From: a virus
Direction: 5' to 3' (one strand)
DNA length: 64,000 bases
IMG/VR virus record: IMGVR_UViG_3300035670_011224
Coordinates: 1 to 64,000 of that record
This document shows positions 57,588-64,000 of this stretch, piece after piece (the first letter of the stretch is position 1; the number at the start of each line of letters is the position of its first letter). A model generated the notes under the pieces. The model had not been told where the DNA came from. It saw only the letters and a program-made list of their open reading frames with translations, and did no database searches. Both the position numbers and the translations under genes were made by a program.

Positions 57588-58181
57588 TTATTGGGGTATT
57601 ACATTAAAATGTAACATAAGTTTTTTAAGTTTATCGTATTGCTCTCTAACTGTCATATGTTCATTATTAATGATAGCATTAAAATTATTCCAATCATATC
57701 TACAAGCATCCAATATTGATTCACTAATATGTTCTGATTTGTGTGGATTTCTATTTAGTCGAAATACTATTCCTCCATTATTTTTTATAGCTTCTACTTC
57801 ATTAGGAAATCTACAATCAGAAACTATAACAACTTGAAGTTTACTCTTTTTAATTTTATTGATAAGAGCATTTACCCAAACATTATTATTTAATTTTCTA
57901 AATAAGTCAGTACCTATTAATTGCATTAAATCTCTAGCTGTTAGTTGCTTATCTTCCCAATAGGCATCAACTAGTTCATTCTTGTTATGATCTTCGCCAT
58001 AACACTGAGCATATGATAATCCAAACATATTCATGCATATGTCTTCTTTTAATGGGTCTGCAAAGTTATATATTTCAACATCAGAATATCCATTGGATAA
58101 TAATAATCCTTTTAAAAATTCTGAACAAATAGTTTTGCCAGACTGCTTACGGCCAGAAAATGCTATTATTTTAGTATTCAT
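57588..58181 (-). CDS. Deoxynucleoside monophosphate kinase
   Basis: 197 residues. Walker A loop GRKQSGKT (10-17) after an opening strand; ARDLMQLIGTDLFR, VWVNALI and VSDCRFPNEVEAI are the recognisable elements of phage dNMP kinases (T4 gp1-like/adenylate-kinase-like). It would phosphorylate dNMPs released from host DNA toward dNTPs. The start shares TAATG with the primase stop. It stands upstream of the RecB-like nuclease gene with a 9-base gap. Confidence 0.85.
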   Translation of the reverse strand: MNTKIIAFSGRKQSGKTICSEFLKGLLLSNGYSDVEIYNFADPLKEDICMNMFGLSYAQCYGEDHNKNELVDAYWEDKQLTARDLMQLIGTDLFRKLNNNVWVNALINKIKKSKLQVVIVSDCRFPNEVEAIKNNGGIVFRLNRNPHKSEHISESILDACRYDWNNFNAIINNEHMTVREQYDKLKKLMLHFNVIPQ

Positions 58182-59350
58182 TAGTATTTATCTTTTAATT
58201 GTGGTAAAATAATCTCTTTTACTTCAGCTACTGACATATCAGCAACATCACTGTGGTCAATATCAATATAGAAAACATTATATGTCTTATGACATTTATC
58301 ATAGATTTTTTGAGCAGCTCTTTTGCCAGCGTCATCATTGTCCATAAGTATATATATGCTCATTGCTCCAGAAATATCCAATAACAATTTTTGTTTTTCT
58401 TGTAATACAGAGCCGAATAGGGCTACGCTATTATGAATTCCGGCCTCTTCTAGTCTCCAAACATTTCCTGGGCTTTCAACCAAAATAATATTTTTATTCT
58501 GTTGTATATAGTCTTTTGCATACCATAGATTATATAAATACTCTTGTGTTTTAAATCCCTTATTATGTTTCCACTTAGAATATTGCCATGAATAATCTGA
58601 ATTCGGACAATCTTTTGTTAAATTATGATAACTTTTACATTTAGAGCATTGAGTAAAAATGCTTCTGCCAGAACAACCTACCATATGTTCATGAGTGTCG
58701 TCGTATACTGGCACAACAGCCCTATCGCCCATTTCTTTTTCGGAACTTAAACATTCACCAACATCATATTTGATAAGTATCTCAGGAGAAAATCCTCTAC
58801 TAATAAAATAATCTGATGGAATTTTTAAATTCTTTACTATTTTATCTCTTGTGATTTTAGGAGTATCGTCAACAGATCTAATATCTGTTTGTATATTATT
58901 AACAATATTTACAAAATTATTTTTTTCTACTTCTTTTTTACTAACTTTTATTTGACTAGGATTCTTTTTAGTAAAATTAATAGCATATTCTACAGCATCA
59001 TTAAAAGAAACGGTTGGATCGCCCGGTCCTGTCCAACCATTTTGTTTAGACAAACAACCTCTTATAAATCCTATAATAGATCCTTTGAATGTTTCTTCGC
59101 ATTGATGCGTTCTGCATTTCCAGTTGCCTCTATATGAGTCTCCTTTGTAATATAAATTACAAGCAGAATTATTATCTCCGCCATGAATTGGACATCTCAT
59201 GGCTATCATGCGATCAAAAGTTTTGTATTCTCCAACATTTAAATTATCTAGTAAATTATCTATATCTTCACATAAATAATCAGATAGTATCTTAAGTTGT
59301 TGTTGATTATACGAACGGGATTTCTTGATCGTCATTGTTGTTCTCATCAT
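58181..59350 (-). CDS. DnaG-type DNA primase (zinc finger, TOPRIM)
   Basis: 389 residues. The zinc site is C53-P-I-H56...C79...C84 (CPIHGGDN, CRTHQC). A central region (FISRGFSPEILIKYDVGEC, AVVPVYDD) corresponds to the primase core, with an additional Cys cluster CSKC...C near residues 220-235. TOPRIM: IILVESPGNVWRLEEAG (catalytic Glu) and ILMDNDDAGKRAA (the DxD). It is shorter than bacterial DnaG and lacks a helicase-interaction domain, but is encoded beside DnaB with a 44-base overlap. The start at 59350 has AAAGGA upstream. Confidence 0.9.
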   Translation of the reverse strand: MMRTTMTIKKSRSYNQQQLKILSDYLCEDIDNLLDNLNVGEYKTFDRMIAMRCPIHGGDNNSACNLYYKGDSYRGNWKCRTHQCEETFKGSIIGFIRGCLSKQNGWTGPGDPTVSFNDAVEYAINFTKKNPSQIKVSKKEVEKNNFVNIVNNIQTDIRSVDDTPKITRDKIVKNLKIPSDYFISRGFSPEILIKYDVGECLSSEKEMGDRAVVPVYDDTHEHMVGCSGRSIFTQCSKCKSYHNLTKDCPNSDYSWQYSKWKHNKGFKTQEYLYNLWYAKDYIQQNKNIILVESPGNVWRLEEAGIHNSVALFGSVLQEKQKLLLDISGAMSIYILMDNDDAGKRAAQKIYDKCHKTYNVFYIDIDHSDVADMSVAEVKEIILPQLKDKY

Positions 59351-60773
59351 TAACGATAAATCCTTTGTCTGTGTTAGTATTATTATTTACTAATTCCAAT
59401 CTTGTCTTACCTTCTTCAATTTTTGCACACCAGCCCTTCATGTGACAATTAATATAGTCATTGTCGTCTAGACCTCCACCGTGTCTACTAATAATAGGAA
59501 CAAGTTTTCTATTACCATTAGTCGGTCCGTCTTCGGCAATCTCTTCGTCGCTTTTTCTTTTGAAAATAGTAAAATTGCTACATAACCATATTATACGATC
59601 AGAGCCGCTGGCGGTATCTGTGGTTTCTTTTGTTATACCATCCCTATTTAATTGTATAAAACCAAGAATAGGAACTTTATATCTGACAGCAAAATTATGT
59701 AAGCTTGTCATCATAAAACCTAAAACCTGATACTCTTTCATATCCTGAGATATTCCTGCACTATCCATTAGTTTTAGATAATCATAAACAATAACGCAGT
59801 CTTTGGCTGTTCCATCTGGGTGTAGCCCAACCTCTTTAACCAACCATCTTCTCATGATAGCCAATTGTTCTTCAAATGGTTTACCAGCGATTGACTTGTA
59901 ATACAGTCTAACATCTTTAAGTTCTTTTTGAGCCGTTTGTAATCTATTATTTTTATCCGGAGACTCAAATGCTTTACCGGTTTCTATACTTGAAATCTCT
60001 ATTTCTGTCATCATGGCCAAAACCCTATTAAGATGATCGTCTGTGCTCATCTCGGTGTCCATATTTAATACTGGCACTTTGACATTTTTTGCTATGTGTA
60101 AACCAATATTATCTGCTAGCAGAGTCTTACCAGTTTTTGGTCTTGCAGCTATAATACTTACTGATCCTTTTCTAAGACCACCACCTATAGCATTGTCATA
60201 AACATGAAATCCTGTAGATATGCCAACTTGATCAATGGGATTTTCTTTGATATTATTGATATAATCATCAACGATATTTGCTATACAAACAGGATTATTG
60301 TCGGTATCATTTAGCAGTGTTGAGAAATTGAAGATACTATCTTCTGCTAATCCTATAATCGACGATATTGGTTCGGCACCGGTTATATCTAATAATTTTT
60401 CTTTTGCTTCTTCTAGTTGATCTCTAAGTAATCTAGCTATTTGTAGTTTTCTAATTTTAGCTGCAAATTTTCTAACATTTTCTAGATTAACCGGAAAATC
60501 TATAATAGCTTTTAAATGTTGAGTCTCATTTTTTTGAGATAAAATATGACCAAAATTTAATGATTGAGCAACAGATAGTATTGAGGCTATATCTATAGAA
60601 GGACTATGATCTTTTTCACATATTTCTTTTATTACTTGATATATCATTATATTACTATCAACAGTAAATGTTGATGGCTGTATAATATCCGCAATATCTA
60701 AGTATGCATTTTCACCGTATTTGCATATTCCAGACAATACCGCTCTTTCTGCGGCAGGATCACAAAGTATCAT
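59307..60773 (-). CDS. dnaB: DnaB-type replicative helicase
   Basis: 488 residues. N-terminal domain (DPAAERAVLSGI) as in DnaB, then the linker, then RecA-like core: GISTGFHVYDNAIGGGLRKG, Walker A ARPKTGKT (~210), LNMDTEMS, the long KDCVIVYDYLKLMD (Walker B) and ILGFIQLNRDG. A C-terminal acidic low-complexity tail (NNDDQEIPFV) may bind partners. Hexameric 5'-3' unwinding ahead of the fork is expected. No intein here, although phage DnaB genes often carry one. Confidence 0.95.
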   Translation of the reverse strand: MILCDPAAERAVLSGICKYGENAYLDIADIIQPSTFTVDSNIMIYQVIKEICEKDHSPSIDIASILSVAQSLNFGHILSQKNETQHLKAIIDFPVNLENVRKFAAKIRKLQIARLLRDQLEEAKEKLLDITGAEPISSIIGLAEDSIFNFSTLLNDTDNNPVCIANIVDDYINNIKENPIDQVGISTGFHVYDNAIGGGLRKGSVSIIAARPKTGKTLLADNIGLHIAKNVKVPVLNMDTEMSTDDHLNRVLAMMTEIEISSIETGKAFESPDKNNRLQTAQKELKDVRLYYKSIAGKPFEEQLAIMRRWLVKEVGLHPDGTAKDCVIVYDYLKLMDSAGISQDMKEYQVLGFMMTSLHNFAVRYKVPILGFIQLNRDGITKETTDTASGSDRIIWLCSNFTIFKRKSDEEIAEDGPTNGNRKLVPIISRHGGGLDDNDYINCHMKGWCAKIEEGKTRLELVNNNTNTDKGFIVNDENNNDDQEIPFV

Positions 60774-60776
60774 TTT

Positions 60777-61178
60777 TCATCCAGCGTTTGTTGAACAGTT
60801 ATTACATTTATAGCGAGAAGGACTATCATGCACAAGGGCCGGATTTATATTTTCTGTTTTTCCACATACTCTGCATTTCACAGATATCGGCTCGTATTCT
60901 CTTGTTCGTGCAACTGGTGGATGTTTTGCTAATTTTTCATCTATTAGATTATCATCTTTGTGCATATGAAACTCACTCATTTTTTCAAATTTATTACCAG
61001 ACTGTGCTGGAAGTCTTTTATTTTTAGTACGGATACTATTTGTTAGTTGAGTATCTTCGCTCTCGACAGAGGAAATCTCTTCTTTTGTTTCAGCTTTTTC
61101 GTCTGGTAACAAAGACTGAAGTACGGTAATTAAATTTTTTATTTGTTCTGGGTTGTTTAATAAATCTTTAAGATCCAT
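60777..61178 (-). CDS. Zinc-ribbon protein next to DnaB
   Basis: 133 residues. N-terminal helix-rich region (LKDLLNNPEQIKNLITVLQSLL), a charged linker, and a C-terminal zinc ribbon: VKCRVCGKTENI (C-x2-C) and YKCNNCSTNAG (C-x2-C) about 25 residues apart. It sits three bases upstream of dnaB and overlaps the preceding gene by 11 bases; a replication-accessory role is plausible. No family name is certain. Confidence 0.55.
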   Translation of the reverse strand: MDLKDLLNNPEQIKNLITVLQSLLPDEKAETKEEISSVESEDTQLTNSIRTKNKRLPAQSGNKFEKMSEFHMHKDDNLIDEKLAKHPPVARTREYEPISVKCRVCGKTENINPALVHDSPSRYKCNNCSTNAG

Positions 61179-61659
61179 GTTTACTTTTACTCTTTTGGAT
61201 GGAAATCATAACATCAGATAAGTTTTTTATACTATTAGCAAGATATTGCAATCTATCACTACGTTGTTTTGCATATTTTTTTATACTATTCAATCCATTA
61301 GCTTTTTCATTATGTTTAATAGCCTGTATTGATTTTTCAATATAACCATATCCTTTATAGTTATTAATATCGTCTGCTATAACTTCTTTTATATTTTCGT
61401 CCGCCCAGTTATATCTTGCTATTTCTCTATTTAAACTACGTTGTACATAGAAAGAGAATTGGGATAATCTATATGATATTTGCGCACAATCTTCTGGACT
61501 TAATTTCTCTATTTCATCTCTGTTCATTGATGTATATTTATTAATTTCTTCCGATGGTATAATACTAGCAGAGAATTCCGATAAACCTATAGAATTTTCG
61601 TATTCGTCTAAGATTTTATCCCAATACTGTAATTCTTCTTTAGATGATTTGCTGTTCAT
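61168..61659 (-). CDS. Hypothetical helical protein in replication operon
   Basis: 163 residues, mostly helical and charged, no recognised family. LQYWDKILDEYENSIGL, LSPEDCAQISYRLSQFSFYVQRSLNREIARYNW and the final KNLSDVMISIQKSKSKHG suggest a coiled-coil-rich fold. It lies between the nuclease and zinc-ribbon genes with overlapping ends, so it is likely a small replication or recombination partner; function unknown. Confidence 0.5.
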   Translation of the reverse strand: MNSKSSKEELQYWDKILDEYENSIGLSEFSASIIPSEEINKYTSMNRDEIEKLSPEDCAQISYRLSQFSFYVQRSLNREIARYNWADENIKEVIADDINNYKGYGYIEKSIQAIKHNEKANGLNSIKKYAKQRSDRLQYLANSIKNLSDVMISIQKSKSKHGS

Positions 61660-62059
61660 GATTTATTCTTTGTGTCCATTGATCTATATTTTCATGATAT
61701 GGTAATTCTATGTATCTTATATTATTAATATTGCACCATTCTGATTTTTCTCTATCTTTTTTTTGAGCTTTAAGAAAACTCATCATGTTACCATGATAAT
61801 ATGGCACATACTTATAGTGTTGTTCTCCATGAACCTCAACACACCATTTTAATAGTGGTAGATAAAAATCTAAATATGCTATTTGGCCTTTTCTTATTGG
61901 TATCAAAACTTCTTCCAAGATTTGTAGTGTTGGATGAAGAGAAATTAATAGGTTTCTTGCCTGCAAATGGTATGACGACTTATTCTGTATTTTACCTTTC
62001 GAAACGTAACCTGTCAAGGCCCAAGAAACAACTTCTCCATCCAAATTAGTTATATTCAT
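61640..62059 (-). CDS. PD-(D/E)XK-like small nuclease
   Basis: 139 residues. AYLDFYLPLLKWCVEVHGEQHY gives D64 and E75-V-H-G-E-Q-H81, with the same spacing (D-x10-E-x-D/H-G-x-x-H) as the EDxHD endonuclease at 42410-43222; the following KDREKSEWC and RYIELPYHEN strands complete the fold. It lacks the DNA-binding N-terminal part of that protein. Located immediately after recA (TAATG overlap). More likely a phage recombination nuclease than a homing endonuclease. Activity is inferred from the motif only. Confidence 0.6.
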   Translation of the reverse strand: MNITNLDGEVVSWALTGYVSKGKIQNKSSYHLQARNLLISLHPTLQILEEVLIPIRKGQIAYLDFYLPLLKWCVEVHGEQHYKYVPYYHGNMMSFLKAQKKDREKSEWCNINNIRYIELPYHENIDQWTQRINHEQQII

Positions 62060-63072
62060 TACTTTTTAATACCCAACAGGCTTTTAACAGAATCTTCGAC
62101 CTCTTTTGCTATTTCTGGATTTTCCATCAAAAATATTCTGGTTTTTTCTGCTCCTTGAAATTTATGAGAGTCTTTGCTGGTTTTGATGGTATACCATGCT
62201 CCACCTTTATTTATAACTCCGACGTCCGAGGCCAAATTAACAAGCTCTGTGAGCTTATCTATACCTTCGTTATACCGAATAAAGCTTTTTGCTACTCCTC
62301 CAGGAGGACCGAGAGCAGAACAAATAACTTGCCATTCAACCTCTTGGCCTATCTGAGTATCGTCTGCTCCTAAAGACCATGGTTTAGAACTTTTTGCTCG
62401 TAGTTTAATATCGGTTTGATACGCGATACCTTGACCGCTTTTCTCCTTAAATTCTGCCCCGTATCCTGTTGGATTACCCATCAAATGAGTAATCCCAATC
62501 ACAATATTTTTATTTACAGGAATAACATTAGAAACTTTTCTACAGAATTTAGCTAATAATTTTGCACCGTCTGCTCTTTGCATTTTATCCATATCGCTGG
62601 TGATTTCAGCTTCTGTGCATAGCGCAGAATAAGAGTCGATGATTACTATCGAGCCAGGAATTTCATTAATAATTCTTTCTGCTATTTGTAGATATTCTTC
62701 AGCATGTAAAATCTTACCCTGTTGAGATCCTATAATATGAAATCGAGTTAAATCTAATCCTTTAATACCCAATAAATCTCTTTGTTTTAGTCTACCTTCA
62801 ATATTTAGGTAGTACACTTCTCTGGGATTTTTTAGATCTCCTTGGTATTCTGGTTTTTGTGCTGTGGTGGCAAAGTCTAGTGAGGATAAAGTTTTTCCAC
62901 ATTTAGGTTGTCCTGTAAATATCACAAAACTACCTTCTGGTATTCCTCCGCCTAGAACTATATCCAGAGCAGGACTAATAGGAATAGTGAGTATCTTTTT
63001 TTCTACCAGTGAATTACCTGATAATATAATATCGTCTCCAAAATTTTTAATTATATCTTCTTTAAGACTCAT
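62059..63072 (-). CDS. recA: RecA/UvsX-type recombinase
   Basis: 337 residues. Walker A GQPKCGKT (54-61), LNIEGRL (catalytic Glu region), IVIIDSYSAL (Walker B), then IVIGITHLMGNPTGYGAEFKEKSGQGI, which covers the L2-side region, and AYQTDIKLR. The size and motif order fit RecA; residues after the core are short. It promotes strand exchange for repair and recombination-dependent replication. Good ribosome site (GAGGAT eight bases before ATG). Adjacent to the nuclease above and a helical protein upstream. Confidence 0.9.
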   Translation of the reverse strand: MSLKEDIIKNFGDDIILSGNSLVEKKILTIPISPALDIVLGGGIPEGSFVIFTGQPKCGKTLSSLDFATTAQKPEYQGDLKNPREVYYLNIEGRLKQRDLLGIKGLDLTRFHIIGSQQGKILHAEEYLQIAERIINEIPGSIVIIDSYSALCTEAEITSDMDKMQRADGAKLLAKFCRKVSNVIPVNKNIVIGITHLMGNPTGYGAEFKEKSGQGIAYQTDIKLRAKSSKPWSLGADDTQIGQEVEWQVICSALGPPGGVAKSFIRYNEGIDKLTELVNLASDVGVINKGGAWYTIKTSKDSHKFQGAEKTRIFLMENPEIAKEVEDSVKSLLGIKK

Positions 63073-63484
63073 TATCTATATCCTCTAGTTTTGAAAGTAT
63101 ATTATTAGATTTTTTATGATTGTTTGTTTTATATTTTTTATGAGATGATCTGTCTATATCTTTTGAAAATTCTTTGTTTTGTGAATCTAAGATTTTCTGA
63201 TGATGTTCTATAATAGGTTTGAGCATGGGCGCTCGCAACGAATAAGTATTCACGGTTTTGCTATCTTGTAAGGCTTTTACTATAGCCAAAGGATTATATT
63301 GTTTGACTAACTTATTTGCTGTTGCAATCTGATTTCTATAAAAAGCAGACCATTCTTTATTTAGCCAAAATTTATAGTGAATATCTTTTTTGTCAAGTTT
63401 TGCCTTTTTTTCACAAATAATTTCTGTGATATATTGGGCAGCAGATACTTCCTTATTATTGGAGTATCTAGATATGAATTTCAT
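63062..63484 (-). CDS. Hypothetical basic protein upstream of recA
   Basis: 140 residues, helical, Lys-rich, with a disordered C-terminus (SSHKKYKTNNHKKSNN). HYKFWLNKEWSAFYRNQIATANKLVKQYNPLAIVKAL is the best-structured part, resembling a DNA-binding or adaptor helix bundle but no family is certain. It begins in the overlap with the HTH gene and overlaps recA by 11 bases, suggesting a recombination or regulatory partner. Confidence 0.5.
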   Translation of the reverse strand: MKFISRYSNNKEVSAAQYITEIICEKKAKLDKKDIHYKFWLNKEWSAFYRNQIATANKLVKQYNPLAIVKALQDSKTVNTYSLRAPMLKPIIEHHQKILDSQNKEFSKDIDRSSHKKYKTNNHKKSNNILSKLEDIDNES

Positions 63485-63795
63485 TTGGTGAACGGTTTGA
63501 ATATATGGTCTGGTGACTTTTGCGGATTAGACAATTTTGATCTGTTATGGTCGTTCATCATAGATGCTTCTTGTGTCATAATAGCAACGGTGTTATTTTT
63601 TTTAACAGCAGTTTTTGTTATCATCAAATCTTTAGCTGTTGGTTGTTGATTCACTTTTATCAGATTTTCTGATTCTATCACCGATTGTACGCTCTCAACA
63701 GATAAATTAGTTTCAGAAGCTATTTGTTCTGTTGTAAAATTCTGAGAAAATAAATATTTGATAGCGTAAATATTATTTTTTGATATTTTTGCCAT
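63481..63795 (-). CDS. HTH-domain protein
   Basis: 104 residues from the ATG at 63793-63795, which has AGAGAGGA just upstream; an upstream in-frame ATG at 63828 lies inside the preceding gene. The N-terminus (NNIYAIKYLFSQNFTTEQIASETNLSVESVQSVI) is a helix-turn-helix of the type found in small phage regulators and adaptors; the rest is Asn/Lys-rich and probably flexible. It may bind DNA or regulate the operon. Overlaps the partial upstream gene by one base (TAATG) and the next gene by four. Confidence 0.6.
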   Translation of the reverse strand: MAKISKNNIYAIKYLFSQNFTTEQIASETNLSVESVQSVIESENLIKVNQQPTAKDLMITKTAVKKNNTVAIMTQEASMMNDHNRSKLSNPQKSPDHIFKPFTK

Positions 63796-64000
63796 TACAT
63801 CCTCTCTCTTTCTGCTTTGATAAGCCAAGCTGAATTGCCTGTTAATAAAAAATTTAGATAAAATGAAAATGTGATAGAGTTTACAGATACAAATTTACTA
63901 GCTGGTCTTACAACATTATGTAGAAAACTGTAGCTTTGTTCTCTGTCTAATTTTGATATTGGATTAAATAATTGATTATTATTTGAAACTTTTATTTGAT
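63795..64000 (-). CDS. Partial gene at right edge (C-terminal 67 residues)
   Basis: An open frame runs from the right edge (codons from 63998) to TAA at 63795-63797, sharing TAATG with the HTH gene. The visible C-terminus contains NPISKLDREQSYSFLHNVV, FVSVNSITFSFYLNFLLTG and NSAWLIKAERERM. The gene starts outside the window. No family recognised from this fragment; it is probably the next member of the leftward operon. Confidence 0.6.
   Translation of the reverse strand, partial: QIKVSNNNQLFNPISKLDREQSYSFLHNVVRPASKFVSVNSITFSFYLNFLLTGNSAWLIKAERERM

Noticed and set aside
63364-63395. TTGACA...TATAAA promoter-like pair upstream of recA
   Set aside because: The spacer is only 14 bases and the pair lies in a coding region; below the standard for a promoter call.
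1-64000. Stop-codon reassignment (as in some huge phages)
   Set aside because: Intact genes end with TAA, TAG and TGA and have no internal stops, so the standard code explains the window.

Overview
The window is part of the genome of a large, AT-rich, tailed double-stranded DNA bacteriophage (Caudoviricetes). The evidence is a giant tape-measure protein, a run of very large tail, baseplate and adhesin genes, and a self-contained replication and recombination module (DnaE-type polymerase, proofreading exonuclease, DnaB helicase, DnaG-type primase, RecA, SSB, dNMP kinase). Genes are packed almost without gaps, with 1-26 base overlaps. No non-coding stretch exceeds about 70 bases, and I saw no tRNA, rRNA or CRISPR. 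Genes end in TAA, TAG and TGA, so the standard code is used. The host cannot be read from the sequence; one tail-fibre domain resembles formylglycine-generating-enzyme-like domains common in Planctomycetes and cyanobacteria, which is only a weak hint.

Layout. 1-41358 (+ strand) is the virion module: a tape measure open at the left edge; two fibre-like proteins sharing a module; two small fibre or collar proteins; four consecutive proteins built from about 18 copies of a Cys-rich Ig-like module; a chimeric adhesin (Thr/Pro stalk, near-identical beta-propeller repeats, BspA-like repeats); then three tail-tip or baseplate proteins of 654, 1960 and 2600 residues. At 41358/41362 transcription converges. 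41362-64000 (- strand) is the early/replication side, read right to left: an unnamed partial gene, an HTH protein, RecA, a PD-(D/E)XK-like nuclease, DnaB, primase, dNMP kinase, a RecB-like nuclease carrying an intein, DnaE in three separate pieces with a LAGLIDADG endonuclease and a DEDDh exonuclease between them, SSB with its own sigma70-type promoter, an eight-gene glycosyltransferase / nucleotidyltransferase / methyltransferase-like cluster, a free-standing EDxHD (Vsr-like) endonuclease, a possible ssDNA-annealing protein and a zinc-ribbon protein.

How it fits together. DnaB and primase open and prime the fork; the three DnaE pieces plus the separate exonuclease would form the polymerase; SSB, RecA and the nucleases serve recombination; the kinase feeds dNTP synthesis. 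The glycosyltransferase cluster could decorate virion adhesins, DNA or the host surface.

Most notable: (i) DnaE fractured into three ORFs, the N piece ending in what looks like a decayed copy of the catalytic PDxDxD motif; (ii) a class-3-type intein (Trp/Cys/Thr triplet, Gly at position 1) inserted directly after the catalytic Lys of the RecB-like nuclease; (iii) a formylglycine-generating-enzyme-like domain in the tail fibre with its halves in swapped order; (iv) a long Cys-rich Ig-like array whose ORF breaks fall inside a module, leaving the first strand on the previous protein.
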